64,000 nt of DNA from Bacillota bacterium (GTDB taxonomy: Bacteria > Bacillota > Clostridia > DSM-8532). The stretch is taken from the NCBI GenBank assembly GCA_023443745.1, contig JAEZTB010000030.1:253898-317897 (forward strand), given 5' to 3'. The position numbers were made by a program, and so were the translations under genes. The stretch's first letter is position 1, and each line of letters begins with the position of its first letter. Below are positions 34,972 to 43,783 of the stretch, piece after piece. Below the pieces are notes generated by a model, which saw nothing but the letters and a program-made list of their open reading frames with translations, was not told the origin of the DNA and did not search any database.

Positions 34972-37647
34972 TTATTCCACATCTATGTCAAAATCTAACT
35001 TTTCGTTGATTTCAAAATGACTCTTCTTGTCTTTGGTAGAAGCCTCCTTAATGTTTTCTTCATAAATATAGCATCCATTTAGAACTGAAAACTGTGGTGC
35101 CATTTCTGTATCTCGAAACTTCTGATTAAGCATGTCTTCAGTCTGCTCTGCTGATGAAATAAAATCCGCTAGTTCTTTAGCCGAAATGCATGAATTAGTC
35201 GATTTGTTTATTTTTTGTTTCATTATTTCACTTGATGCCAGCCCTATTTCACTTTCTGTTCTATCCTTAAAAATTGCATAATATTGAGAATAACATCTTA
35301 CCCAATGTCCTTTGATAAGACAATAAATGTTGCCTATATCCCACGGATCATAACGAACCTGAACCCTTGTTCCTGCCATACCAGATTTATAAAATTCATC
35401 ACTGTAATAATACAAATAGTTAACTTTTACACCTCGCTGAGGGTCTACCTTAGTTGTTCCATTATTCTTCTTTCCAATAGGAAGAGTCATGATTATAAAT
35501 GATTGATTATACGGAATAAAGCGAAATGGTCTTTTACCAGATACTGTTATTCCTCTTTCAAATGCTTCCCGAGGTGATTCACCAAGCGCGGAGTGTTCTT
35601 GGGTATCATAAAATTCATAAAAATATTCTTTCAATAATTCATAAAGTTCAGGCAAGCTCCAAATGGCATGATTTTTAGGATTTACTGATTTGGTTACCTG
35701 ACGAACATTTTTCATGATCTTTGTATTCCCCTGTAGATTGTGTACCAACTGAGTCATTGTGGTTCCGAAAATTCTTTCTCCAATTGAGCCGTATCGAGCT
35801 TTATGCGGAGGTCTTATTTTATGGGTCACACCATAAAACGCTAGTAATGATTGAAAATACGTACTCTTAAAATCTCGACCATTATCAGTAACGATAATCT
35901 GCGGTAATCTATTAAATCTTCTGACACATTCCCTTAAGGCCATCATGTCACTTTTATATGAGGGTGAGTCGAAGGTAAGATAAAAAGACAGTATTCTACG
36001 AGAAAAGGCATCAATCATTATTGTTAACCAAGCTCTCCCTAACCCCTTGCCTGTCTTTGAATGTACTAATTCAAGATCAATTTCCGTATGGTCAATATGA
36101 GCAATTTCAAAAGGCCTCTCACCATGTTTTGGTGTAGTCATATCTATTTCCCAGTAAAATTGGGCGTGTTGATAAGCTGCTCTACTTCCCTGTGTTTTAT
36201 AAGTTCTATGATATATAGATCTGGATTTTATAATTGAGTAAAACGTTTTGTCGCTCGGAGCAATTATTCCGCTATTCTCACATAAGGTACAGAACTTTCC
36301 GTAAAGTACTTTATTCCTCTGGTTGGTAATGGTTTCGTTTTCATCAAGAAATTTATATATAGCATTCACCGTATCATCAGGAAGGTGTGCCATTCGATTA
36401 CCTCGTTTTTTTATGCTTGGAATAAGGCCGATAAATCCCGATCCATATTGTTGTTCAGCCTGTTTATAACTATTAAGCCAGTTTCTAATTGTTCTTTGTG
36501 TCACTCCAACGCTCTCCAGATCATTTAGCCCAGCACCTTCTAAAACAGGGAGTATAATTTTGTATCTATAATTTGCTTCTCTGATTTCCTGCTCACTAGC
36601 TTCAGCAATTTTAGAATTAATAGTCTCATCCATTGCTTTTATAATGTCGTTGTCAGCCCCCTTAATGCGCTGTCCACTAGCCATATTTAAAAACTTTTCT
36701 TTTGGTAATTCGCAAATATCACCCTCAACCGAAACAATTGAAATATTCTTAATGCCAATATTTATAATAGTCCAGGGATTTCCATCCCACAGAATATTGG
36801 TACCTAGTGCGATATTCAAGGTATGACTTGCTAATCTGGTGATGTTTCTATCAGTTATACAATTTTTATGTGCTATAGAAGTTTCTTCATCGAGAAAAAC
36901 GTGCGTTAATTCCGGCTCACTTAAAAGTTCGCGTTCCAAGTCAACGTATAAGATTTTCTTTGCGATAAGGTAATATATTTTATCAGCATTTTCGTTGTTA
37001 TTCCTTAACAGCTCAAGTAAAAGCACACCCGGTTTATTACGAACGTAAGAAATTATATACTTCACATCAGTATCTGGATAGACGGTCTTATTATCAAGTA
37101 AGTAGTCTTCGAGAAAAATAATATTCCGTTGTAGCTGCCAATTTATTTGGCCTGCAGATTTTACCCAGTAATGAAGGCCAAGCTGATTTGCGTAAGTTTC
37201 TCCTGGAGGGCAACGCCATTTACCATTAATCATTACATAGCGGTTAGGGGAATCCTTTGAGAGTTGGAATAAGTCCTCCTCCGTTTTCCATTCTTCCCAG
37301 CCTGCTTTATCTTCATAGAGTACGAAGTAATCTGGGGTATGATATATTGATAAAACTTTTTCCTTTGCTGATTTATATAATAATTTGATCGAGGGTGGTT
37401 GATCATACATTTCCATGACTCGGGGATCATGTTCTTTTAAATATAGCCCTGGCAACTCAACTTTATGACTTTCAAAATGAATAGATTTTCCCATTTTTCT
37501 ACTGGGGTAAGCACCAACAACATTTTTACTTCCACCACCTACTTGACGTGAAGGCTCACTTTCTCTAACCCTCTTTATCAATTCAATAGTCATACTAGAA
37601 AGGTGAAGTTTTTTGCACCACTGATCAAATTCGCTGGAGCTCAACAT
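34972..37647 (-). CDS. TnsA-TnsB fusion transposase
   Basis: 891 residues. Residues 1-260 are TnsA-like: YPSRKMGKSIHFESHKVELPG split across 47-66 (Glu59/Glu64), HTPDYF (Asp106) and EEWKTEE (Glu119-x-Lys121) give the restriction-enzyme-like catalytic set. From about 270 the TnsB part begins: GTNILWDGNPWTIINIGI, an HTH region (GVTQRTIRNWLNSY), then the RNase H-fold with Asp519 (HIDHTE), Asp588 (VTDNGRDF) and Glu624 (GSIGERIFG), a DD(35)E triad. The fusion cuts both strands at each end, giving cut-and-paste movement. TnsAB fusions are known in several Tn7-like groups, including type I-B CRISPR-associated ones, but no cas genes are here. Confidence 0.93.
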   Translation of the reverse strand: MLSSSEFDQWCKKLHLSSMTIELIKRVRESEPSRQVGGGSKNVVGAYPSRKMGKSIHFESHKVELPGLYLKEHDPRVMEMYDQPPSIKLLYKSAKEKVLSIYHTPDYFVLYEDKAGWEEWKTEEDLFQLSKDSPNRYVMINGKWRCPPGETYANQLGLHYWVKSAGQINWQLQRNIIFLEDYLLDNKTVYPDTDVKYIISYVRNKPGVLLLELLRNNNENADKIYYLIAKKILYVDLERELLSEPELTHVFLDEETSIAHKNCITDRNITRLASHTLNIALGTNILWDGNPWTIINIGIKNISIVSVEGDICELPKEKFLNMASGQRIKGADNDIIKAMDETINSKIAEASEQEIREANYRYKIILPVLEGAGLNDLESVGVTQRTIRNWLNSYKQAEQQYGSGFIGLIPSIKKRGNRMAHLPDDTVNAIYKFLDENETITNQRNKVLYGKFCTLCENSGIIAPSDKTFYSIIKSRSIYHRTYKTQGSRAAYQHAQFYWEIDMTTPKHGERPFEIAHIDHTEIDLELVHSKTGKGLGRAWLTIMIDAFSRRILSFYLTFDSPSYKSDMMALRECVRRFNRLPQIIVTDNGRDFKSTYFQSLLAFYGVTHKIRPPHKARYGSIGERIFGTTMTQLVHNLQGNTKIMKNVRQVTKSVNPKNHAIWSLPELYELLKEYFYEFYDTQEHSALGESPREAFERGITVSGKRPFRFIPYNQSFIIMTLPIGKKNNGTTKVDPQRGVKVNYLYYYSDEFYKSGMAGTRVQVRYDPWDIGNIYCLIKGHWVRCYSQYYAIFKDRTESEIGLASSEIMKQKINKSTNSCISAKELADFISSAEQTEDMLNQKFRDTEMAPQFSVLNGCYIYEENIKEASTKDKKSHFEINEKLDFDIDVE

Positions 37648-37683
37648 ACAAATTACCCCTTCCGGTCTCTTGGTTTATTTGCT

Positions 37684-37737
37684 TGTAAACATGTAATTTT
37701 GTTTACATGAAAAGACCGACTAGTCTGCTAGCCGGTC
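37684..37737 (-). terminator. Terminator hairpin and adjacent dyad between tniQ2 and tnsAB
   Basis: GACCGACTAG (37714-37723) and CTAGCCGGTC (37728-37737) form a near-perfect stem followed on the minus strand by TTTTCATG: a terminator for tniQ copy 2. Just beyond it a second dyad TGTAAACA/TGTTTACA (37684-37707) sits upstream of tnsAB and could be an operator. So tniQ2 and tnsAB-tnsC-tniQ1 are probably separate transcripts. The gap 37648-37886 holds nothing coding. Confidence 0.6.
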
Positions 37738-37886
37738 CCAAAACATTCTTTATACTCATATCGTTCCAAAAAGTTTAGCCTTATCATTTCCCCTATATCC
37801 TCATTATCATAATCTTTTCTCAATTTTATTGCCTTCAAATTTTCTTGTCAAATATTCCCCGATTTTAATCCTTATAAAGTATGTGC

Positions 37887-39338
37887 TCAAGCCTTAACAA
37901 TTATTCTGTCAGGTACGTTAATGTCCAACATAGCCTTCTTCCAGGCAATCTGATATGCGCTTTCTCTTAGTACTATATTGGGTGACAGTAAACTTTCTAT
38001 TCTTCTGCGGCTTGGATAAAGGCCGGAATTTTTTATGGTGTTAACAGCTTCAGCAATATTAAGTGCAGCTTCATTTATTCGTTCCTCTTTTACTAGTTTT
38101 AAATATTGGGTATGATTGGCTGATATTTTTTTACATAAAGCTGAAAAATGACAGTACAGCGATCTCTTTGTGCATTCAAGACCTTTTGCAGCCTCATTAA
38201 CTGAAGGAGGTGGAGAAGTTCTATTACTGATTATATCATTGAGTTTATTTTCAACGACATTCCAATTAATCCTCTTTACCTTCGCCTTATTTTTGGTCTT
38301 TATATCGACCATGGTATCGGAATAACCACTATTCCCTGGTGAAATGCTGAAACATATTTGCTCTGGAGAAAAGGCTTCAATTATACTTACCTTTAAGCGG
38401 TAACAGATTTTAAGTAATGTCTGTAAGGTAGGCCTATGCACACCTTCTAGCCATTGGCTTGCTGATGATTTTGGGATGTCGAAATATCTTGAGAAAGCAC
38501 ATAACCCACCAAGTTTCTCCGCCACTAACTTGATAAAATTATAAATATCTGACCGCGAAGCACTCTTTAACTCACTTTTCTGACTTATTAGGTGTCCAAT
38601 ATTAGCAGTAATGTACTGCTCCCATACTAACTGCTCGAAACTCATTTTTTCATCTTTATTAATAGTGTTTAACCCTAGCCAGCAACCGCAGAAGGAACAA
38701 AAACCATTCCGCGCTCTGCGGGATATAACAGGTATTTCCATTCTGCAATTTGAACATATAGAGCTAAGCATTGTTCCATGTATTTCACATAACTTAACTG
38801 CTTTAATGCACCAAATTAGAGGTTCGTAAATTGGATTGCTCTTTTTATGCCAACTTTCAAGGCATAATGGGCACCATGCTTTATTTTGGCGAAACATATC
38901 CCGAATTGGTAATACGTCATGTAGCGCCACTAGTGTAAGGCTCTTTACACTATTTAATCCTGTAAACTCTGATAGGCATTGTGCAAAATCATCGGCTAGT
39001 TTTCCTATCCCATTCAATTCATTACCAGACTTATAAAATGTGTTACCGCCATTTTTACTACTTTTTATAATATATTCTTTCCCAAGCACAGGGGCCATTT
39101 CTTTTCCAATTAAGGTGCCAACACTAACACAATGTGCTTCCGCTAGTCTTGATATATAGCTTGTCAAACTCTCTGAAGTTCCAGTGTTTATATTAATTGG
39201 GGTTAGGCAATAGAGTCGCGATATATCAAAATCACCTCTGCTTAAACTTTCTAAATGTCTATTATATCCACCTGGGTTAATCACTAAACATACCCTAATC
39301 AAACAATCTCTGAATAAGTTCGACGGTATTACTATCAA
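37887..39338 (-). CDS. TniQ/TnsD-like target-selection protein (copy 2)
   Basis: Up to 483 residues; the start is uncertain because the listed codon is TTG and the first ~40 residues extend beyond the homologue at 32467-33741. The conserved part begins at LYCLTPININTGTSESLTSYISR. Zinc pairs: C156xxC159 (WCPLC), C184xxH187 (CEIH), C195xxC198 and C214xxC217. The C-terminal region has HTH-like segments (GLCAFSRYFDIPKSSASQWL; SVNEAAKGLECTKRSLYCHF). It is clearly related to but diverged from copy 1, suggesting a second target pathway. It lies upstream of tnsAB with its own terminator and is divergent from the HEPN-motif gene. Confidence 0.9.
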   Translation of the reverse strand: MIVIPSNLFRDCLIRVCLVINPGGYNRHLESLSRGDFDISRLYCLTPININTGTSESLTSYISRLAEAHCVSVGTLIGKEMAPVLGKEYIIKSSKNGGNTFYKSGNELNGIGKLADDFAQCLSEFTGLNSVKSLTLVALHDVLPIRDMFRQNKAWCPLCLESWHKKSNPIYEPLIWCIKAVKLCEIHGTMLSSICSNCRMEIPVISRRARNGFCSFCGCWLGLNTINKDEKMSFEQLVWEQYITANIGHLISQKSELKSASRSDIYNFIKLVAEKLGGLCAFSRYFDIPKSSASQWLEGVHRPTLQTLLKICYRLKVSIIEAFSPEQICFSISPGNSGYSDTMVDIKTKNKAKVKRINWNVVENKLNDIISNRTSPPPSVNEAAKGLECTKRSLYCHFSALCKKISANHTQYLKLVKEERINEAALNIAEAVNTIKNSGLYPSRRRIESLLSPNIVLRESAYQIAWKKAMLDINVPDRIIVKA

Positions 39339-39429
39339 TATTTGATATTCAATTTAATATTTGTTATAATTTGTATATGTAAGGTTTATTACCAATTCAT
39401 GCGGCTATTCGTTAATCTGGAGGTGTAAC

Positions 39430-41271
39430 ATGGTCAACGCTATCCCATCATCTTGGACCTACAACGAAACACTTGAAAATCTTTTCTTCTTTTATCAGTG
39501 CTCAGAAGAGCTTCTTTCTTATACTTCTCCTGATAGCTTTAGGTTACCTGTCTGTAATAGCATGACACTCTGTTTTGAAATACGAAGAATATATCATTTC
39601 CTGTACCAGGGGAAGCAAATCGAACGTTACTATTCAAAATATATACCTTGTATTATAGATGAATTAATTGCCTCAATTCGGAATGACTTAGTCTTAAAAC
39701 GACATTTGGGGCATAGATTGGAAAGCATCATTACTGGATTAACCTCAGCACGAACATCACCTTCAGAATTAATGAGATGGATTGATTTAATAACACAATC
39801 ATGTGCCTTGCAAGTTCACATGGACTCAAATAAACAAAGGATTATTGAGATTGTTAAAAGCACTTCCGATAAGAAAGAACTTATTAATTGCACCCAAAAT
39901 TTATATATCGATCTTATTGCATTCGGGTATTCACCAGAATATATATATCAATCTATTATCCGTTATTTTGACAACAGATATAATTATATTACTAAACCAG
40001 ATGATATATTATCTTTTATGGCATCTTTTAATTGTGAAAAAAATAATTTTGAATTTTATATCGTTACTGATACATTTACCCTAGAAAATTTCTCAAGGAT
40101 TGAACCACAGTATGGAAATCATCTGCGAATTAAAGAGATTGACTTACAAGAAATTCTCGAACTAAAAAAAACGAATGGTCGCATTAATAAATTTCATGAC
40201 ACATATGTAAAACTTAACAGTAATGGTCAAGACAATATTAAGATGTTATCATGCTGGGCTGAGGCGCTTGATCCATATAGTGCCTTTGAACATATTTCAC
40301 AATTCTTTGATTTAGTACAATGCTTTGAAGGTTATTTTAAGCATAAATCCGAGCGAAAAATAGTTTTCGATATACTACAGAAACAGATTGATAAATTCTC
40401 AACAATAAAACTCAGAAAAACAATCCCGAGTAGACCCTATATAGAGCAAGAAGCAATTAATAGACGAATTGATATAATGCTAACTCCCGATTGTACATCG
40501 ATGAGTGTAGTATTCTCCCTTTTAAAAGCACTCGATATGCATCTTGATGCTCTTAATTGTAAAAATGCTGAAACAATGTTAAGAACCTTTTGGATAGCTC
40601 TAGAGACTTTATTCTTTGAATCAAGTGAAAAATGTGAACGAGAAAATGCGAAGTTCTGCTTATTGAATATAGTACAAAAGACTTACATCCTCAAGCAGTT
40701 TAGATTTATGTATGAACAATTAAGAGAAGCAATACCTTGTCCTGAATTTTGGGAAGGTATGCAGATATCTGATTTTTCTCAGTTCGTAAAGGTATTCATG
40801 TCTAGCTTCGCAGATTCAGAGAACTTTAAAAAATTTACTCAACAATTATCAAATAACCCTCTATTACGGTCAAGAATCTTCAATTTTAGAAAAGAATTAT
40901 GTGATTGTAAATGTGTTTCACATAAGATTGAACAGCATCGAGAAAAAGTGTCTTGGCACATTGATAGAATATATCGAACAAGAAATTTAAGCACTCATGC
41001 TGGTATGTCGATGCCGTATATACATGAAATCTTATTCAATATCCATAATTATTTTGATTATGTTGTAAACTACATTATATGCAAGTTGGAGAACAATCAT
41101 AATATTGAGAGTATATCTTCATTAGTCTTTGAAGCCAAGAATGACAATAATCTTCATCTAGCTTATTTATCCAGAAATGAAGCAATAAACTCGGATAACT
41201 ATTTACATGTTTTATTTGGACCTGATCAAAGAATTTTAAATTACAATTTTGAAATTATTTTTGAAGATTAA
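39430..41271 (+). CDS. HEPN-motif protein of unknown family, candidate defence RNase
   Basis: 613 residues, GGAGG 6-7 nt before ATG. The bulk is helical with no recognised domain. Near the C-terminus HIDRIYRTRNLSTHAGMS carries an R-x4-H motif (Arg518, His523) in the context R-I-Y-x-x-R-N-x-x-x-H-x-G typical of Apea/Abi-type HEPN RNase domains. The sequence before it (CECREN, LRTFWIALETLFF) resembles the HEPN-associated helical bundle. The gene sits between the right end and the tns genes, in opposite orientation to them. By motif and location it may be an abortive-infection RNase. It could instead be a regulator of transposition. Confidence 0.6.
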   Translation: MVNAIPSSWTYNETLENLFFFYQCSEELLSYTSPDSFRLPVCNSMTLCFEIRRIYHFLYQGKQIERYYSKYIPCIIDELIASIRNDLVLKRHLGHRLESIITGLTSARTSPSELMRWIDLITQSCALQVHMDSNKQRIIEIVKSTSDKKELINCTQNLYIDLIAFGYSPEYIYQSIIRYFDNRYNYITKPDDILSFMASFNCEKNNFEFYIVTDTFTLENFSRIEPQYGNHLRIKEIDLQEILELKKTNGRINKFHDTYVKLNSNGQDNIKMLSCWAEALDPYSAFEHISQFFDLVQCFEGYFKHKSERKIVFDILQKQIDKFSTIKLRKTIPSRPYIEQEAINRRIDIMLTPDCTSMSVVFSLLKALDMHLDALNCKNAETMLRTFWIALETLFFESSEKCERENAKFCLLNIVQKTYILKQFRFMYEQLREAIPCPEFWEGMQISDFSQFVKVFMSSFADSENFKKFTQQLSNNPLLRSRIFNFRKELCDCKCVSHKIEQHREKVSWHIDRIYRTRNLSTHAGMSMPYIHEILFNIHNYFDYVVNYIICKLENNHNIESISSLVFEAKNDNNLHLAYLSRNEAINSDNYLHVLFGPDQRILNYNFEIIFED

Positions 41272-41369
41272 GGTGTATCATACTAGATTATTATTTAGTA
41301 TCCTGTGTTATAGTCTGATTGTTTTAAAGTTTTGTTTCAAACATCTAAAAATTAATATTTTAACTTTTA

Positions 41370-41441
41370 GGAAGCATAACTTTTCCTTCCCTAAAAAGAA
41401 GCATAACCTTTCCAAACGGAAAGGTTATGCTTCCTGCCACA
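41370..41441 (-). repeat. Right end with palindromic TnsB-like sites
   Basis: Three copies of the TnsB-like motif are visible: 41370-41386, 41398-41413 and, inverted, 41418-41434 next to the terminus. The last two form a perfect 16-bp inverted repeat around AAAC (41414-41417). The terminus reads TGTGGCA on the minus strand from 41441. The compact array matches a Tn7 right end apart from the inverted site. Confidence 0.88.
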
Positions 41442-41446
41442 CTGTT
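41442..41446 (+). repeat. Right copy of 5-bp target-site duplication
   Basis: CTGTT immediately follows the right terminus and is identical to 26289-26293. The remaining gap to 41616 (about 170 bp) contains no gene; on the minus strand it holds a TTGATATAAT-like promoter fragment near 41560-41575 pointing into the transposon. Confidence 0.92.
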
Positions 41447-41616
41447 CAATACTTTGTACCTACTTCATTTGTGAAAACCATGTAAAAAAAATTTCTTATT
41501 CTTCTCTATAGCAGACCCTCTTTTCGTAAAATAAAGCGGTTTTCTGCCGTCATTCTCAAATCCAATTATATCAAAAAACTCGGCTCCGGGCTACCCTTGG
41601 ACGTATTCAAATTATT

Positions 41617-42486
41617 CTATGCCACGGTCTGTTCCAGAAGGAGTATCCTCTGCTGGATTCCACGTTGTGTTCTTCCGCATGAGGGGAGGTTTTTCTTTTG
41701 GGACTGTACGCCGGTTGGAGGTTTTTGCGGCGGTTTCAGCTTATCAGTCCATAACACAAGAGGCGGCGAATATGGTTGGTACAGATTGATGAAACCGAGA
41801 GGCGGCGGCTCTCCATCGACTTTGTGTTTTGTCTGTCTGCCGATTGAAACCTCTGCGGAGACAGCAGTGGATACCCTGCCGGTGCTGCGGGGCACAGTAT
41901 CCCCTTGGCGGAGTGGTTCACACGCTTGCACAAATGGCTCATACGCCGTTTCAATGGATGCGGCGGTGTCTACAGCCGCATTGAGAGAATTATCGCTTAC
42001 AGGGGCGAAGCTGGGTTCACCGTTTTCAGCAGGACTTTCTTCATTAAATAAGGTATCAAAGGTATTTTCCTGAATGGCTTTCATAAGCGCCAGCTTGGAA
42101 AGGTTCTGTCCTGCCGCAAGGTCAATATAAAAAGAGCGCTGCTCCTGGGTTTCGCAGCACTCCAGTATGACGGCGTTCTGTGTCCAGCCAAGAGATTGTG
42201 CTTTTTCCATGAGAGCCGGGTTGTTTGCATAGGTACGGTAAAAGTCACGCATCCTACGGAGATTGCGAAGGGAGAAGCCTTTCAGCGATGGAAACCGGGA
42301 GGCGAGCATTTCGGCCAAGTGAGCGACAAAGGCTTTTTCTCCCTGACGGCAGATGCATCGGCCGATCAAAGTATAAAGCTCCATCAGAGACCGGTTGGAC
42401 GGCTTGTCATTGTTTTCATAGCATATGGTTATGGCGGACACGATCTGCTCCGCATAGGGGGAGCTGTCATTTTTCAGTGCTTTCAT
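41617..42486 (-). CDS. DUF1016 N-terminal domain protein of conjugative element
   Basis: 289 residues, GGAG 7 nt upstream of ATG. Residues about 25-160 match the DUF1016 (YhcG-like) N-terminal helical domain: NRSLMELYTLIGRCICRQGEKAF, then FPSLKGFSLRNLRRMRDFYRTY and LGWTQNAVILE read in separate parts. The PD-(D/E)XK nuclease half of full YhcG proteins is missing. The C-terminal ~120 residues are Pro/Ser-rich and probably disordered. This short form is commonly carried by clostridial integrative elements; its role is unknown, perhaps DNA binding. Confidence 0.8.
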   Translation of the reverse strand: MKALKNDSSPYAEQIVSAITICYENNDKPSNRSLMELYTLIGRCICRQGEKAFVAHLAEMLASRFPSLKGFSLRNLRRMRDFYRTYANNPALMEKAQSLGWTQNAVILECCETQEQRSFYIDLAAGQNLSKLALMKAIQENTFDTLFNEESPAENGEPSFAPVSDNSLNAAVDTAASIETAYEPFVQACEPLRQGDTVPRSTGRVSTAVSAEVSIGRQTKHKVDGEPPPLGFINLYQPYSPPLVLWTDKLKPPQKPPTGVQSQKKNLPSCGRTQRGIQQRILLLEQTVA

Positions 42487-42570
42487 GGACTTCTCCTTTC
42501 CGGCTCGGTGTGAGCCTGTTTTTTTATGTACCCGGCAGAGTCGGCTCTGCCGGTGAGAATCTAAGGGGTA

Positions 42571-43149
42571 TCAGTAGCTTTGCCCCATTTCAAAGCCGCA
42601 TTCCTGCTCTTGGGCGTCCTGGGTAGAGGTGATGTTGACATACTCTCCGATGATGCAGAGTGCCTCATCATAGCCACCGCTGGCGGTGATCCGTTCCCGC
42701 ATTTCTTTTGCCTGTTCTCCAAGTCCGCTCTCTTTCAGTGTTCGGGACGCAATCCCCATCAGATTGAAAATGTTGCCGTCTTGCCCGATGAGGGCGCAGT
42801 CGGGCTTTTCCTTTTGAGCAGGCGGTTGGTCCATATCGACACCCAGCCGGTTGGGGAGGTAATCACTCAGCCAGGTGCCGCCAAAGGTTTCATGGCTCTG
42901 CAACCGCCATATGGCGAGCTTTCCTATGTTCAGATCCACATTTTCCATAGAAAACAGCAGATTGGTGCAGCCGTCATGCTCAAAGACGGAAACATCTTTG
43001 AAAGTATCCCCGTTTTGCAGGATGCCCTCTTGTGTTAGCAGATCATTGATGCCGTTTACCCATTCCGTGAGGTCACCGCCGCAGCCCTGGATAATAAGCC
43101 CTTCACGGCCTGCCATGGCTCGAAGCTCATCTGTTGTAATCCGCTTCAT
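42571..43149 (-). CDS. Hypothetical protein of conjugative element
   Basis: 192 residues, GGAGG upstream of ATG 43149. It is acidic, with an N-terminal ITTDELRAMAGREGLIIQGCGG segment (read as two parts) and IWRLQSHETFGGTWLSDYLPNR in the middle. The second half (CALIGQDGNIFNLMGIASRTLK, GGYDEALCIIGEYV) resembles small domains of clostridial mobile-element proteins that often precede recombinase modules. I do not recognise a named function. Confidence 0.65.
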   Translation of the reverse strand: MKRITTDELRAMAGREGLIIQGCGGDLTEWVNGINDLLTQEGILQNGDTFKDVSVFEHDGCTNLLFSMENVDLNIGKLAIWRLQSHETFGGTWLSDYLPNRLGVDMDQPPAQKEKPDCALIGQDGNIFNLMGIASRTLKESGLGEQAKEMRERITASGGYDEALCIIGEYVNITSTQDAQEQECGFEMGQSY

Positions 43150-43208
43150 ATTGTTCCTCCATTCATTTATTGTAGTCTACGAGGGTTGATTATGATAAAA
43201 GTCCGGTG

Positions 43209-43769
43209 TTAACCCATAACCGGGCCGTTTTGCTGGTTAGAATTGGAGTTGCCTTCCTGTTGGCGGTCCCTTTCCATATCAGGCTGTTCCGAATAGCAGT
43301 GGTTCAGAAGAGCCGCCACTTTCTCCGGCACATTGTCGAAATCCACATGGTGATCCCGCTCGACAGAAACGGTGTACCAGTATTCGTATGGAATATATAC
43401 AGTTGACAGGTACTTGGATTGATCGGGCTTTATGTTCTCGCCGCCTTGTTCGATGACGCCCTTCGGTGTTAAGAAGAAGGTTCCCCAATGCTCGCCGGAG
43501 GACTCCAGATCAAGTGTTACGATGCCCAGCCCGATATGACCGGTGTTGCGTCCCTGTATGACAGCGGGGAGCTCAACGAATTCATAGCCGCTATCGAGAC
43601 AGTCCGTACCATAGATGTCTGTTAAAATGTCGTGCATCCGTTTCAGTATCTCTTTGGCATAGCTGTCATCTTCCGAATTACAGGATTTATCCAGCTTCGG
43701 GAAGTCCACCGTTGGAAGCAGATAGTTTAACTGTTCTATATAAACTGTCCGCAAATCTTTATTACCCAT
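43209..43769 (-). CDS. Hypothetical protein of conjugative element
   Basis: 186 residues from ATG 43769 (AGAGGTG 9 nt upstream; an earlier ATG at 43787 overlaps the DUF4314 remnant). It is acidic, with aromatic patches (GEHWGTFFLTPKG, YLSTVYIPYEYWYTVSVERD) and a Gln/Asn-rich tail. There are no catalytic motifs. It lies in a run of same-strand accessory genes found in clostridial integrative elements. Function unknown. Confidence 0.65.
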   Translation of the reverse strand: MGNKDLRTVYIEQLNYLLPTVDFPKLDKSCNSEDDSYAKEILKRMHDILTDIYGTDCLDSGYEFVELPAVIQGRNTGHIGLGIVTLDLESSGEHWGTFFLTPKGVIEQGGENIKPDQSKYLSTVYIPYEYWYTVSVERDHHVDFDNVPEKVAALLNHCYSEQPDMERDRQQEGNSNSNQQNGPVMG

Positions 43770-43783
43770 ATTTAATTCACCTC

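Larger units (their letters stand above)
26294..41441. mobile_element. Complete Tn7-like transposon carrying defence cargo (15,148 bp)
   Basis: The element starts with TGTGGCA at 26294 and ends with its reverse complement TGCCACA at 41441, flanked by CTGTT duplications. Repeats of a GGAAGCATA-type motif lie inside both ends, as expected for TnsB binding. The core is TniQ (37887-39338), TnsA-TnsB fusion (34972-37647), TnsC (33760-34941) and a second TniQ (32467-33741), all on the minus strand reading away from the right end as in Tn7. Cargo genes are an Mrr/STAND ATPase, a DUF6602-like nuclease with a zinc-hook ATPase, and an HEPN-motif protein. Base composition is far more AT-rich than both flanks. 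No cas genes or repeat arrays are present. Confidence 0.95.

Noticed and set aside
26294..41441. CRISPR-associated transposon
   Set aside because: The TnsAB/dual TniQ layout invites it, but no cas5/6/7/8 or cas12k genes and no regularly spaced repeats were found in the element.
41597..42073. Plus-strand frame opposite the DUF1016 gene
   Set aside because: The minus frame shows the DUF1016 domain and a proper ribosome site; the plus frame shows neither.
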